From positions 682,001 to 746,000 of the forward strand of contig NW_023501043.1 of NCBI RefSeq assembly GCF_014066305.1: 64,000 bases of DNA, given 5' to 3'. Made by a program: the position numbers and the translations under genes. Below are positions 21,523 to 33,529 of the stretch, piece by piece. The notes beneath the pieces are model-generated. The model saw nothing but the letters and a program-made list of their open reading frames with translations, was not told the origin of the DNA and made no database searches. Source of the stretch: Letharia columbiana (lineage: Eukaryota; Ascomycota; Lecanoromycetes; Lecanorales; Parmeliaceae). Numbering within the stretch: the stretch's first letter is position 1; each line of letters opens with the position of its first letter.

Positions 21523-22844
21523 CGTCGTGGCGTGATATCAATTCTGACCTGGACCAACAGAATTACGCTCAGATCAAGAGTCAAGGTATCAAAAAGCCCC
21601 AGGCCTGATCTTAATGGCTTCAATTCTCCTCTTTCAATCACTATCAACTCACTCGCCAACTGGGTTGCTATAACTCAGCGTCAAACGAGTCAAGACTGAC
21701 ACCATGAAGAGCTACCTCACCGATTTACGGTCCGCCCATAGTTCAAACACGGCCTTCCAGAGTGGAATCCTGTAGCGCTACTAACACTGTAAATATCTTC
21801 ACGTGCTCCCAACTAAATATGGCAAATCCGTGAGACACTGAATAGCTTTTATCTGGATGCGAGTGCGCGGCCCGATGGTCAGCCACAACTACCTTGCAGC
21901 CCTTGGATTAGCTACTCAACAGTACTCAGGCTTGTGGCGCTGTCCTTATGATCGCATTTCCTCTCTCGGCATTGGCTTCCTGCCATGCGAATCACGTATT
22001 CCCTGGGTCGTGCTTGGGAGATAAAACATATTCATTTGCAGTCCCTAGGCTAATCAGTGTGACCAAAACGAGCTATGGGTAACAATCACATACCCGATCT
22101 CACGCAAAGTCGCCCTTGGGTGGGCAGTCATCTGGAAGCAGAAGTCGCCACGATCAACTCAGCATCGAAAATCGTGCATCCGCTCTGTAAGGCAGTACCC
22201 AACGAACGACAATCTTTGAGCTGATACCCTTCCGACGATGGTGGTTCTGGAAATAATATGCCCTTGATGGAATATCTCTCCATTGTCCTTCTTTGCCCTT
22301 TGTGATCTTGCTGAGCTATGAACGGCCTATAGAGTAATCTTCCTTCGTCTTAAGACAGATGATAGCAGTGCGCGCCGAGAAACGGAAAGTGAAAGCTCTG
22401 GAGACTGTATTAGTCAAGGGTGCTAGAGGGTCGAGTGAAGGGGACAAGGCCGAATGCGAGTTCAACGTGCTGGAGTACGTATCTGAAGGGGGCATTCAGA
22501 CAAGGCCGAAAACTGAGGCTGGAGGGAAATTAAAACATATGAGATTAGATACGCGTCCACAGTAGGGAATTGGCGAATCAATCTGTTCGCGGACCTGATT
22601 TGGGTTCTGCTATAAAGTATCATAAAGTCGATGGGATTTTCAGGCGTAGTGGTTAGCAGACCAACTCTCAGATTGATTGGACTGATGCGCACTTCGAAAG
22701 GATTCAAGTTGGTAGGACAAACTCATGGCACATTCTTGCTAGGTACATGATCTGTGGCATTAACCCTACAGGCACTAGCACGTATTGTCCAGCGAATTGG
22801 CAATATCCCTTCGGGAATCGTGGCAGTGTGAGACACGTCAAACA
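21523..22844. other. Spacer downstream of the SNF2-like gene; no clear gene
   Basis: Unique sequence with short ORFs only (for example 22359-22565 plus and 21447-21659 minus). None has recognisable motifs. It holds the 3' region of the SNF2-like gene. Confidence 0.4.
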
Positions 22845-25800
22845 CTACACAGTGAATTCGTCCCCCTCTGTAACCTTCTGATCTGTTTGATTCTCAGCTT
22901 CCTCCTTTTCAGCTTGTGTCCTTACTGTGGCCTGCATCTGCTCACGGCGTTTTCGCTGAATGCGGTACGTGTCCCTATTTACCCTGACTTGACCCACGTA
23001 TAGCATATAAGCGGTGACGTCGTTCAAAGAGCCAATACGATGGACACGTTTGATAGCTTGAAGATAGGTCTCCTCGAGCCAATCCATGTCCATGACAATG
23101 ATCCGCTTTGACCTGGTCATTGTGTAGCCCTTTCCGAAAACCTTCGTTGGCACCACCAAGATGTCGGCTTCAAGTTCAGGGTCCGCACCACGATCCTCCT
23201 GGAAGGCGTCTACGTACGCCTTGCGAGCCGGGATAGAGACATCTGCGCTCATGAACTTAACACGCTTCTGAATTTGCAACTCATTCAGGCGTTTTGTGAG
23301 CCCCTATACAACTGTCAGCGCAAGTCTGCCTTGTTGCGTAGCTGATTAGGCATTGACCAGGAGACATGGACTTACCCGGGCGGTCAGCTCCGCGACCAGT
23401 GGTTGAACTGTCATAATCACCAATTTTTCTGGTACAAGACATGTCGCAGTATCTCCTCCTCTTTTGAACCACATACTCCCGAGCTCCTGCACAATGCTTA
23501 CAATGAAATCGAGGGAAGGGCTGTTCCTCATGATTTCCACAAAATTCTTGTAGTACGGGTTTGGGGAGTCCGAGGGTGTTCCTTCCCACTGGGTCTTCCA
23601 TACGTTATTGACATAATCTCCCCATGTCAATTTGGCATCACCTGACAGTGCGATTGACCCCAAAGCCGGATAGCAACCTGTTGCTCTTGCCTTGGTTGAG
23701 TTCAGCCAGAAATCGGTTTTTCTCACGCGGTGACCTTCTTCTGTGGCTACTTCCCTGACCTTGTTAGCAATGCCTTTCTCAATGTTTTCGAGGTCGACAA
23801 CATATTGAGAAGGAAACTCAATAGCAACGTGTCTTTCCTCGATTGGCGGGAGGTGTATCATTGGTTGGCCTTGGAATTGGGATCTGTCCGTGCGTCGCAG
23901 AATGATTGATTCGCATAGCGAAGTGAGTTGACCCTGGTACTTCTCGAATCTTTGTGTTTCACAGGTCCCTTTCTGCGCGGCCGTGAATGCGTTTACGATA
24001 TGACCAAATTCAGCTTGCAGTCCAAATTTCCAAGGCGTCTCTTCTTCCCAGAGGTGCTCGGAGCCGGTAGAGAGCACACTCAGTACTCCCTCAATATCCT
24101 TTGGAGATTTCGAGATAGGGGTACCTGACACAGCAATAAATTTTGCCGCTTCCATCCAAGATTGCTTCTTCATATTTCTCCATGCTACCATCATAGCAGA
24201 GTCTTTGCTCTTATGGGTAGTATATTCGTCGTCGATCATCAAGCCCCAGGATGCTTGCAATTCTGTCACAGAATGAGTGTCTTGCGCGCGCGGGTGACCA
24301 GGTCTAGGCTCCTTCCATTTGCGTGTATAGTTCAAGACCCTGCTGATCTTGGATTCCAAGCTTTGTGGAGATGCAACAATTAACCAACGCTGACTTTCGA
24401 TTGATGGTCTCTGATCAGGTGGAGTGCTTATTTTCCAAGCGTTTCCTTTCACGATTTCGTCTTTGCCATCTTTATTCTTCGCGGACCGCATTAGCTTGAC
24501 CTCGTATCTAGGATCGTTGCCCCGATCTAGGCCAAGTCTCAAGCCTAAATTTTTTCGGTATGCGGGATCTACCCACTTCCGGAATTCGTCCTTCCAACTT
24601 GGAACCAGTGTGGCGGGGCTAACAATGAGGTTTGGTCCAGATTGCTGAAGTAGTCCAGCCGTGATACTATCCTTCACACAGCAGCATTGAATTGGCCACT
24701 TAGATTGCTCTGGGCACGGACCCGGAGCACCTTTTCCCAGGTGACGGTGGACAGCGTCTTCAGACTCGCGATCAGTATCGACGTCGATGTGATTGAGGTT
24801 GATCCATCTCTGGACGGTGATGTATAGGATTATTGTGATGGTCTGTTGAAGTCGCATTGGTCAGCCAGTGTCTTTGAACCCTCGTCTTTTTCACATCAAC
24901 AACACTCACCTTCCCGAAGCCCATCTCATCGGCCAAGATCCCACCTTCGCCCAGTCCAGAGCAGAATTTCAATAGCACGAGGATTCCCAAATGCTGGAAC
25001 CAGTATGGCTCGCAGAGTATACCTCTCATTTTGAAGCTAGGTGTGATGAATTCTGACTCTCCATCCTTCCTATTTTCTCTTCGCTTGGGAATTAATATGG
25101 CGTCTGAAATCATATAGAATTGACAAAATTCTTCGATCTCCTTTTTTGACATGTGTTCGTAGACCTTGGAGTCGCGAGCATGGCCCATCCTTTGATTGCA
25201 CGTCAGTGATGAACAGTCAATTAGAACGAAAGGAGTACCGTTCCTGATACTCCAATTGGAGATCCTCATCCAGATCCCCACCCTCATCGTCCGCTATAAA
25301 GCGCTCCAAGTCATGCCGATCCAGGTCGATATCCGATTCTTCAAGATCTTCCTCGAAATCCGTTTCGGTCAATCCGTTTGGCTCGGTTTCCTTAGCTTTC
25401 AGCGTCGCAGCTTGCATCGCCTCAACTTCCTTCGCACTCAGCTCTCGTAGCTCATCCTCATCATTTTCGGCTTCATCAGGTGGTGGCACAGAACGTATTG
25501 CTGGGTCGCCGATTCCAGGTGGGAATGTAGTTGTGCTTTGTCCAAAAGGCGTCACAGCTTCAAGGGTTGAATCCACATGAGTATCTTGTGGTAAGGAAGT
25601 GGGCGCTGTTTGCATCAGGTCCTCCAATCCTGTAGATCGATGCTCATGCTCTGTCACGTTGTTAGAAATGTAGGCAGGCTAATACGCAGCCAGCATAGTA
25701 TCTCACCTTCCACGCTCCCCTCATGGCCAGTCTCTCCCTTCTCACTCTCATTGCCATGCGCTGATGCCTGAGCTTCTTCTGTTACAAATGCCTCGTTCAT

Positions 25801-27375
25801 GATTAGGTTTGGGGAAGTGGAAGTTGATGAAGGCTGTACAACGATGCTTGGGAATGTAACAGCTTTGCCGTCAACATCTGACAAATTGTTAGCACTAAAC
25901 GAGTCTCTCTTCGAAGTGCACGTGGCCCCTGACTCAACATGTCCATCCCAAGCCCTGTCTTCCTCAAGTCGCTGTGATTGTTCACTTCAGATGGCTGAGC
26001 TGTGTCCGTTGCAAGCGCTTCGTCCATAGTTTGTTTTGGAGGGATAGTAGATGATAAACGCGTGTCAGTTTCCTTGAGGAATGAAGCAGCCTGGCTGGCA
26101 GCGCCTGAAGAGTTGTTAACAGGAATAAATCCTTTCTCAGAGTCGAGAAGATCACATACCTAACATAGCTTCATCAAGACTGGTTCCCTTCGAGCCGCTC
26201 CCATTGCCCACTTCATACGCCCGACCTACTTCTTTCGCAGGTGCCTCATTGATAATTGGACGCGGGGAAACAGCAAGTGGTGAAAGCCGGTCCTTATTTC
26301 CTGATGATGAAGTACCCTGATCGTCTAAATTATGGAACGTGAGCGAACATGATGAGCACACTCGTTGAATAGAGGACGTACCAATCTCTTTTTTCTTTTC
26401 TATTAGAAACTCATAGTCGTCATTCCCACGCATCCGTATCTGACTTGCTAAGCTGACATGGAAGTCCATTTCGTTATTTATTCGGAACCAGTTGGTGAGA
26501 CCACTCGCGGTCTTCAGGCCATATAGATTCTCTTGATCGGGCATTCTGCTTACTTGCAGAACCACAAGTAGCTCCTTGAATTTGTCAAGTGACGCTTGGG
26601 CAAATCGCGGTTTGTTGTCCTGTTCAGCAGGACCTGTAATGGAATATCCACAGATATGAGCCTGTACATTGTGGTCATCTGCTCGAAAGCAACGGATGAT
26701 GCAGTAGTCAAAGTCTTTAGAGATTGGAGAGGAGAATTGAGATGATGGCTGCGACGGCAAAGGAATGGGTGGCATCCCGAACTGGACATTAGATCCGGCT
26801 GACCGAGATTCAGGTGGCCCACCGACTGATTGCTGCTGTGGAAATTCCGTGGATTGCAGTGGAAGATATGGCAATCGCTGTGGAAGGTATGGGAAGGCCT
26901 GCACGTGAGGCTCAGGCGAATTCGGCAACGCACCTTGATTGAGCCTGGGGACGCCGTGCGACGTTCTCAGCCTCTTATTGTCGGGCTGAATAGGAGGAGT
27001 AGCTGCTGGTCGCTTCGAGGTTCGAGTCTCATTCGGATTGCTCTCTGGCTCTATGCGTTTCCGTGACGAAGTGGAATCCTTTAAGATCAAGTCGCGAAGA
27101 AGGTGTTCGACCCAGCGCTGGTCCACGTCCTTTAGAATAGTGATGTCACGATCGTCGATCCGCTTGATCATAGTTTCAAACATACTCCGCAGACAACTGT
27201 CTTTCCTAGTCAAGTCCTCCGCACCCAAGCCGGCCTCTTCGAGTACAGAGGCTACAATAGTTTGAACGCCTTTGAGTTGATCCATAGTGAGTGAGAGTGA
27301 GTTCGCGAGGTCCGCGAGGCGGATTCGAGGGGTTTCGATGAATGCTTCATAGTTGAAAGACTCATTGTGAGGCAT
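22845..27375 (-). CDS. SNF2-like DNA-dependent ATPase/helicase, seven exons
   Basis: Exons 27375-26160, 26104-25922, 25877-25707, 25650-25239, 25189-24910, 24842-23376 and 23303-22845 join in frame to 1,395 codons plus stop; all six introns (44-72 nt) are GT-AG. Residues 1-660 are mostly disordered and acidic near the end, with one folded segment (about 230-345) carrying QIRMRGNDDYEFLIEKK. The ATPase core follows: motif I GGILADEMGFGKT (about 742-755, split by an intron), NLIVSPATLVPSWKDEFRKW, motif II with DDEY instead of DEAH (about 958), VSGTPISKS (motif III), and the C-lobe with VFGKGYTMTRSKRIIVMD and KRVHRIGS (motif VI, about 1329). The family moves or remodels protein-DNA complexes using ATP. 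This divergent type is not RAD5, RAD54 or ISWI by any extra domain I can see. Partial decayed copies occur at 46.7-48.4 and 57.1 kb. Confidence 0.85.
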
Positions 27376-28198
27376 TCTTGATGATTTGGGCTTATGTAGG
27401 GAGTGGTTGCAAGGGTGAAAGGGTTTGATGGATATAAGATTTAACAGCTTGAAGGTGGCGAAGCAGTATGGATGGAACTGAAAGAGGATTGAGGACTTGG
27501 ATATGTTTCGAACTGAGGTTTGCCGACGCCGGGCGCCGCGGGGAATAGCACAAGACCGTAATGTGCTGGTATCCGTTGATACAGAACCGTCAAAGGTTCA
27601 TAGCACTTGTTAATTGACGACCTGTCTTTCACGCTTCAATGTAGCTGCTGATGTGAGGTGGAACTGATATGAATTAAAAAAATGTGACTAGCGCGATCCA
27701 GGAACTCACTTTGTGGATGTATTGAGGTGCGCTAAGAGCGCGGCGGTTAGGTTAATCAAGGTGTACTTTACATGACTCCCAATTATGATGTCCTTCAAAG
27801 TGAACATGGCGCAGGTTAAATGATTTGCCATTGCAGACTGGGATGTTATATTTTACATTTTGTACGTATCTGCCAGTCCAGAGGATGAATTCAATCAGCA
27901 ATCTCGGCCAGAAGGCATCCAGCTCGCGCTCATGCTCTTTTTCCCTCTATATATCCCTAATCATAGTCAAAGTCTCCCGCTTAAGGCCGAGTCCATCTAG
28001 CTCTGTGTCGCTGCTCCATTGCTCTATCAAAAGCCCGCTATAGCCGTTGTTAGCAGACCTGACATCATCACGGCGCATTGTCCAATAAGTCTTAAGAGGG
28101 ACTCATAGCATTTTTTCGGCAAGCAGCTGGCCGTTTGGTCTCTCCTACGAAATAAGGTGCCATTCCAGAATGTATTCCAGAAGGATTTGCGCTGGCCC
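27376..28198. other. Upstream region of the SNF2-like gene; nothing recognised
   Basis: Contains the presumed promoter of the SNF2-like gene. No clear TATA or binding-site cluster can be assigned; no supportable ORF. Confidence 0.35.
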
Positions 28199-28753
28199 GT
28201 CTGCGTGATAGCAGTAGTAGTAGTAGTAGTAGTAGTAGTTATTTATTGATGAGGCCCGAAGGCCAAGATCGGGGTCCCAGCCGAAGGCTATGCCCCACTA
28301 GGAGAGTTCCGGCCTTGAGTATCAACCCGGGGCCCATTTCTCGGTCCTAGAGCTACTTCTGAGTGCTAAACACCTATCAAGCTCGCTGAAAGGCTTGAGA
28401 GGGTTCCCTATCGAGGCGCCCCCGAGGAGATTTCTCTCAACCCGAAGAATCCTCTAGGTACTACCGCCGATCAGGTTGCTATTAGATTTACAGCCGCTAT
28501 TTAAATACATTTCAGAGTCGCCCACGGGGGCCTTCGCTAGACGCGATACCCCCGAGGGTGCCAAGAAGGGGTGCAACCCCTCTAACGGCCCGCCCTGTGA
28601 GAAACTGTCCCACTATCCCCCTCTGATAGCGACTAAAGAAGTGACTTAGAAGTAGCTCTTGTCCCTGGCGGTGTGTGCGTGGGGGTGATTCCCCTGAAGT
28701 GTCATGATGCAGGCCCGAAGGTCCGCTGTGGGTATCAATACCAATCAAGACAC

Positions 28754-29994
28754 TCACTGCGTTCGCCTTGAGACGTTACCGATGCTGCCTCTGCCTCCGC
28801 CCCCACTGCCCGATTCCTTATCCATTTGATAACGTCGGAACTGCTGTAGCCTGCCCGTCTCCATCATGAAACGAGTGGTGGCGGCCACCCTCGTCGGATC
28901 CCCTAGAAGAACATTGATGTCAGTCTCCCGCTTACCGTTTGCCCAGAGCACGGTTTCCCGTAGCTCCCTATACAGCCCGCAATGCAGCAATACATGATCC
29001 CGTGTTTCCGGTCCATGCCCGCAAGGGCAATGCGATTCGATGTCGGGGACGCCAATTTTGGCCAGGAAGCCATTCAGGCCGATGTGAGCCGTTCTCATTT
29101 GTATGAGCACTGCGCTCCTGGCTTTGTCCAGGGGCCCGAACTTCCTCAGTACGTGAGGATTCGGGGTAGGTTCCAGGCGTCTTACCGGCCCTCCCACTCC
29201 ACGCGGCGCTGTCGGGTCGTTCCATTTTCGTGCCCATTGGTCTGCAGCGCGTTTGCGATGCAGTGCGCTTTGTGACGTGATAAGCGGGATTAGGTCCGGT
29301 GGTGTGGCTGCCATTGGGCCTTGACCTCGTTCTTGCCATCCTGTAGCTTCTTTGGCCACCCTGTCGGCCTCCTCGTTTCCCGGCACCCCTTGATGGGCCG
29401 GGATCCAATGGATTTCGACTTGGCGTTCGAGGATACCGAGGAGGCGGACGATTTTGGCTACCATGTATTGGCCCGATCGGCTCTGAGGGCTGTAGGCGTT
29501 GCGGATCGCCGCCTGGTTATCCGTGAAGATGATAACAGGCCTCGTATCCTGGAATTCCGAGGGTTCTCCAAGGATTTCCAGGGCGAGGTATAGCCCATAG
29601 AGCTCCCCGAAATAGACGGTGAATTGAGATTCGGGGCCGATGTGGGCGGCCCTCGCCGAGATTGGGACGCTCAGGCCTTCCTGAATGGACATCATTCGGA
29701 CTGCCGATGCGCCTATTTTGCCTCCAATCCCGCTACCGTCCGTGTAGATGGTAACGTATTCCGGGTTGTCATGGTAGACTATTCGGTCATGGTTTTCCAT
29801 AGCCGTCTTCGCGTCGGTAGCGATGACGATGCGGGGGGCTGCCACCACGGCGGGTTGATGTATGGCAAGCGGGGTTCCAGAGCCTTAAGTTTGATGCCGT
29901 GAATGGCTTCATAGCGTCGCTCAAGTCTTTCCAGGGGGCTGAGTCGGGCGTAGGCGGTGCTGATGAATTTGATGACGGCTTGTTGTTTTTCCAT
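28754..29994 (-). pseudogene. LINE RNase H and C-terminal CCHC region
   Basis: RNase H motifs: TIYTDGSGIGGKIGASAV (Asp), FGELYGLYLALEILG (Glu), VIIFTDNQAAIRNA (Asp), EIHWIPAHQGVPGNEEADRV (His, Asp). A C-terminal CPCGHGPETRDHVLLHC zinc motif and an ATTRFMMETGRLQQF tail follow, both usual in Tad-like ORF2. The frame is open from about 29994 to 28754. The 191-bp MITE insertion separates it from the reverse transcriptase, so it is no longer translated with it. Confidence 0.8.
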
Positions 29995-30013
29995 GGAGGA
30001 GTACTGCTACTTA

Positions 30014-30204
30014 TCCCCTTCCTTGTGTTCGGCACGTCCACGCTAGTAGGGGTCAAATGTAGGGGTATGGATTGGTCAGATCGACGTTGCCGCGCTCACG
30101 AGTAAGCAAAGTCTTAAGCCGCAGTGAACCGCGATCATTGGACAAATGATAATCCCTACATTTGACCCCTGCTAGCGTGTACGTGCCGAGCACAAGGAAG
30201 GGGA
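30014..30204. mobile_element. Tc1/mariner-type MITE, 191 bp, TA target duplication
   Basis: Inverted ends start TCCCCTTCCTTGTGTTCGGC and extend for about 53 bp with a few mismatches; TA dinucleotides flank both ends (30012-30013 and 30205-30206). It is non-coding. It sits inside LINE ORF2, between the RT thumb region and RNase H, so it inserted after the LINE. The superfamily is inferred from the TA duplication and length only. Confidence 0.75.
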
Positions 30205-30222
30205 TAGTTCATGCCAAGCATA

Positions 30223-31538
30223 TCAGGGCTGAGTTGCTGAATTCCAACAGGTGCTGAGGTTGCCGCCCTTTGTTAGCCATCCGTGTGCCGGTGCCGAGTT
30301 ATCGGTCCTTGCAGCCTGGAGACGACCGTAGACGGGGCTGGTAACGGTCCGGAGCATGGCGTCGTTCATCGCGTTGTCCAATGCCTGTTGTACTGGCGTC
30401 AAGAACAGTTCGATGTCCAAGGCGTCCCCCGAGACCGTCTTAAAGGCTCCCGAGATGATTCTCGCGCATCTCTTTTGCACCCCCCGCATGAATCTCGGGG
30501 CCTTATCCTCTCTCCTCTTGGTCCCATGACCGCCCGATGGCTGAAACCACACCGACGCGCAATAGGTGAAGAGGGGTAACACCGTCGAGATGTAGATCAT
30601 GCGTAGGTCCTTCACGCCTATGCCCCAGGTTGAGCCGCCGAGGGCGCTCAACACTGAGATTTTGGCGCTCGTTTTCCCCTCCATTTCGTTGATGTGGGTG
30701 CTGAAGGTCAAGCGCCAGTCCAGGAAGACGCCGAGATACTTCAGGGACTCGGTGGCTCTGTGAACCATGTTGCCCAGGTCGAGCGGGGTTAGATCTGCCC
30801 GTGGGGTCTGCGTGAAGTGCACGAGTTGAAATTTGTCCGGGTCGAACTTTGAGGCGTGTCTTAGGGCCCAGCGGAGGCAGATGGGGTAGACAATTCTCAG
30901 CGCGGCGATACAGTCTTCAACCGTCTCGCCAGCGACTAGGATGCCCACATCGTCGACGTACCCAATCCCTAGGGCTTCCATCTCGGGGGTGGTAACCTCT
31001 TCCACGAGATCGCTGTTGTAGAAGCAGTATAGCGGAGGGGAGACCGCCGAGCCCTGAGGGATGCCGGTCTGCTGCGGAAAGGATTTGGATAAGAAGTCCG
31101 GAGCTCTTATCCTTGTGGAGCGGTCCGAGATGAAACTCTCGACCCAGTTCACGATTGCACTGCCAACCTTACGCTTGCGGAGGTTGTGGAGCAGTCGGGG
31201 GTGGCTGACATTGTCAAAAGCCCCAGTGACGTCCAGGCAGAGTAGGCTACATACCCGCTTCTGTCGCCATGTGGAGTAGATTTTCTCGGTCAGCATATGG
31301 AGCGCATGCTCCGTGGTGGTTCCCTTTCTCCCCCGAAGTGGTTTTCGGGGATAAGGGTATGCTCCGTCGCAAGATAGAGCAGCCGGGTTGCTATAATTGA
31401 CTCGAGGGCTTTCCCAAGGGTGCTGAGCACCGCGATGGGGCGATAGTGCTTGGGGATAGAGTAGTCTCCCTTCCCGGGTTTGCGGAGGGCTACTGTGATG
31501 GAACTCTTGAAGCTAATGGGGTGATGCCCATGCTTCAA
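30223..31538 (-). pseudogene. LINE reverse transcriptase
   Basis: The first frame (31538-31290) has HPISFKSSITVALRKPGKGD, HYRPIAVLSTLGKALESIIA and TLIPENHFGG. A one-base shift at about 31330 leads to the next frame with VCSLLCLDVTGAFDNVSHPR (motif A), GIPQGSAVSPPLYCFYNSDL (motif B), IGYVDDVGILV (catalytic YVDD, motif C) and LKYLGVFLDWRLTF. The thumb and linker continue to 30223. One frameshift plus the downstream MITE make it non-functional, but all catalytic residues are intact. Confidence 0.85.
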
Positions 31539-31539
31539 G

Positions 31540-32424
31540 CATTCATTGAAAAGCCACGTGAGGGGCTCTTGCAGGGCCGTCAGGCCTTGTTGGAGCCCAA
31601 TGTTGGGCAGTTCGTCTTCTCCTGGGGCGTTCTGCGGGGGCGGTTTTCGGATTGCCGCCGAGACTTCCTCCTGGGTGATTTAAGGGGTTGGGAGTGGCTC
31701 CGGGTAGGTATACCCTTCCAAGTCATCTAGGTCGGCCGCTGGGGGCTCGGGGAAGAATCTCTTGGCGAGGACGGCTGCCTTGTCCCTCTTAAGTGTTGCC
31801 ATTGTCCCGTTGGGGGGTGTCGCCCGATTCTGTGCCCACTTCGCAAGCTTCCACACCTTACCCACATCGCCCGCCGCCTCCGCGAGCTTGATTCGATGAT
31901 CCTTTGCGAGGCTTGCACGAATCGTTCGTCTCTTCGCGTCGTTTTGTTTGTTGACGCGCTTCCCTATTCTGGTCGTGTAGGGGTGACGAGTGCCGAGGGA
32001 GGCTTTGAGGCTCTGGTGAAGTCGGCGCGTATTCTGTGCCAGCCGGCTTGCTTCTTTGCACTCTTCGTTGAAGCCAGGTTTTCGGAAGCCCCTCTTCTTA
32101 TTTTCGGAGGTGGTGAGGATGAGGGAGTCGTGAATAGCCTCCAGAACCTTTGAGGAAAAGAAGTTGAGCCCCCCCAGTGAAGATTCCCTTGGGATTTGGG
32201 AAATCCAAAACGTGAGTTCCTCATTATAGCGCCCTATCCATTTTGAAGTAGTTGTAACCTACCGGGGGCTCCGTCACCTTGACTGCGATGTCCACTTCGA
32301 TCTCTATCGGATAGTGGTCCGACGCGGCGTTCAGGTCGTCCCGTACTCGGCACTGGACGACGCGGTCGTTCAGGCCCTCTGTTGTGAAGCAGAGGTCCAA
32401 CGTGTGGGGCGTTGAGTTGAGGTC
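31540..32424 (-). pseudogene. LINE endonuclease end and linker to reverse transcriptase
   Basis: On minus, 32424-32230 reads TPHTLDLCFTTEGLNDRVVQ and AASDHYPIEIEVDIAV, the SDH-containing end of an exonuclease-endonuclease-phosphatase (APE-type) domain. Downstream pieces (31865-31680: KVWKLAKWAQNRATPPNGTM, AVLAKRFFPEPP) form the usual linker before the RT. Frames change several times. The N-terminal two thirds of the endonuclease are absent. Confidence 0.7.
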
Positions 32425-32809
32425 TCAGCGTAGCATAGCAGTGGTGATAGAAAGCGTGTAGATTCAGTGGTGGGGCCATCAGCCATTATGTCAGCGTGTC
32501 TAGTTCCTTCATGTTCTATGCATGCGTTCCTTCTACATCCTTCCATGCAATTCCATCATTGTTCCTTTCATGTAGTTAGTCATAGATAGCAGTGCTTTGT
32601 TCTCCATCAGCTACATAATGGCTGATGGCCCCACCACTGAATCTACATGCATTCTACATCATCACCGCTGTGCCTCGCTGAGACATTATGTAGCTGATGG
32701 AGAACAAAGCACTGCTATCTATGGCTAACTACATGAAAGGAACAATGATGGAATATGCATGGAAGGATGTAGAAAGGACGCATGCATAGAAAGAACTAGA
32801 CACGCTGAC
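32425..32809. repeat. Interleaved inverted repeats (P, Q, P-inverted, Q-inverted) at the LINE 5' end
   Basis: Block P (32425-32489, with GATTCAGTGGTGGGGCCATC) is followed by block Q (32490-32620, starting GTCAGCGTGTCTAGTTCC). Then comes P inverted (32614-32683) and Q inverted (32684-32809). Q matches its partner with few differences over about 126 bp. Instead of one simple palindrome, each block pairs with a partner on the other side of the next block. It lies within the target-site duplication of the LINE. Confidence 0.8.
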
Positions 32810-33472
32810 ATGAATGTTCTCGTGCCCCGGGGCAGTTGTTGTCTGCGTGATAGCGCAGTAGTCTTCCGTTGGCAAAACCCTACTACGGTGTTCGATAATA
32901 TTTAATGACCAAACGTTTTTTACTTTTTTTACTTTTTTACTTTTTTTTTGCGACACCAAAATCAAAATCCAAATATGACTACCATGGCTACCACTACCAC
33001 TCATGCAAATTGCCTACTACCATAGTCTATCCTTAGTGGCCAATGCTACGGTACCATAGCCGCCCTCTGTAGGCCTGACATAGTAGGTATCCCTACTGTG
33101 GGCTCACATGTGGCCTGTTTTTGTTCTGGCGAGATATATATCTAAATAGCATACGATATCCAGGCCATGTGGTGCAGTGGGATACCCATTGAAAACACCA
33201 CAAATTTCCTGACTAGTGACTAGCCACGGGCCACCTGCAAGTAAGTTCAAATCCACCAAAACCCCCTGACATGCATATTGTTATGATTATTCCATGGAAT
33301 TACCGAAATTGTCATGTAATAAAAAACAGGCTGCACCAGCAGATTTATGAGCAAATGCCCATATCCCACTTGTATTTGCCCGGTATTTGCCAGGCCATGG
33401 CTAACATGCTCCCAAACAGGCTTCCAGACTTCTTTTTTGATGCTCTGGAACGCCGTGCCTATCGCTGTAGCA

Positions 33473-33508
33473 ACGTAAGCAAGTAAGCAAGTAAGCAAGT
33501 AAGTAGGT
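33473..33508. repeat. (GTAAGCAA)n short tandem repeat
   Basis: Four copies of the 8-bp unit AAGCAAGT with a final variant. Non-coding. Confidence 0.85.
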
Positions 33509-33529
33509 TAGCAGAGATCTCGGCTAGTC

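Larger units (their letters stand above)
28213..32840 (-). mobile_element. Tad/I-like LINE retrotransposon copy with 14-bp target duplication
   Basis: The element lies on minus: 5' end near 32840, 3' end at a (TAG)n/(CTA)n tail at 28213-28242. The direct repeat GTCTGCGTGATAGC flanks it (28199-28212 and 32841-32854). From 5' to 3' it shows the end of an apurinic endonuclease domain, reverse transcriptase, RNase H and a terminal CCHC motif, the order of ORF2 in Tad1-like LINEs. ORF1 and most of the endonuclease are missing, so the copy is 5'-truncated. It carries a nested TA-flanked MITE (30014-30204) and an inverted structure at its 5' end (32425-32809). Confidence 0.85.

Noticed and set aside
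24846..25034. Plus-strand ORFs opposite the SNF2-like gene (also 23403-23645, 25196-25450, 26830-27066)
   Set aside because: Antisense shadows of spliced coding exons with recognised motifs on minus.
28968..29408. Alternative-frame ORFs over the LINE RNase H (also 28982-29275, 29321-29593, 31446-31730)
   Set aside because: Shadows in GC-rich coding DNA; the RNase H and RT motifs fix the true frame.
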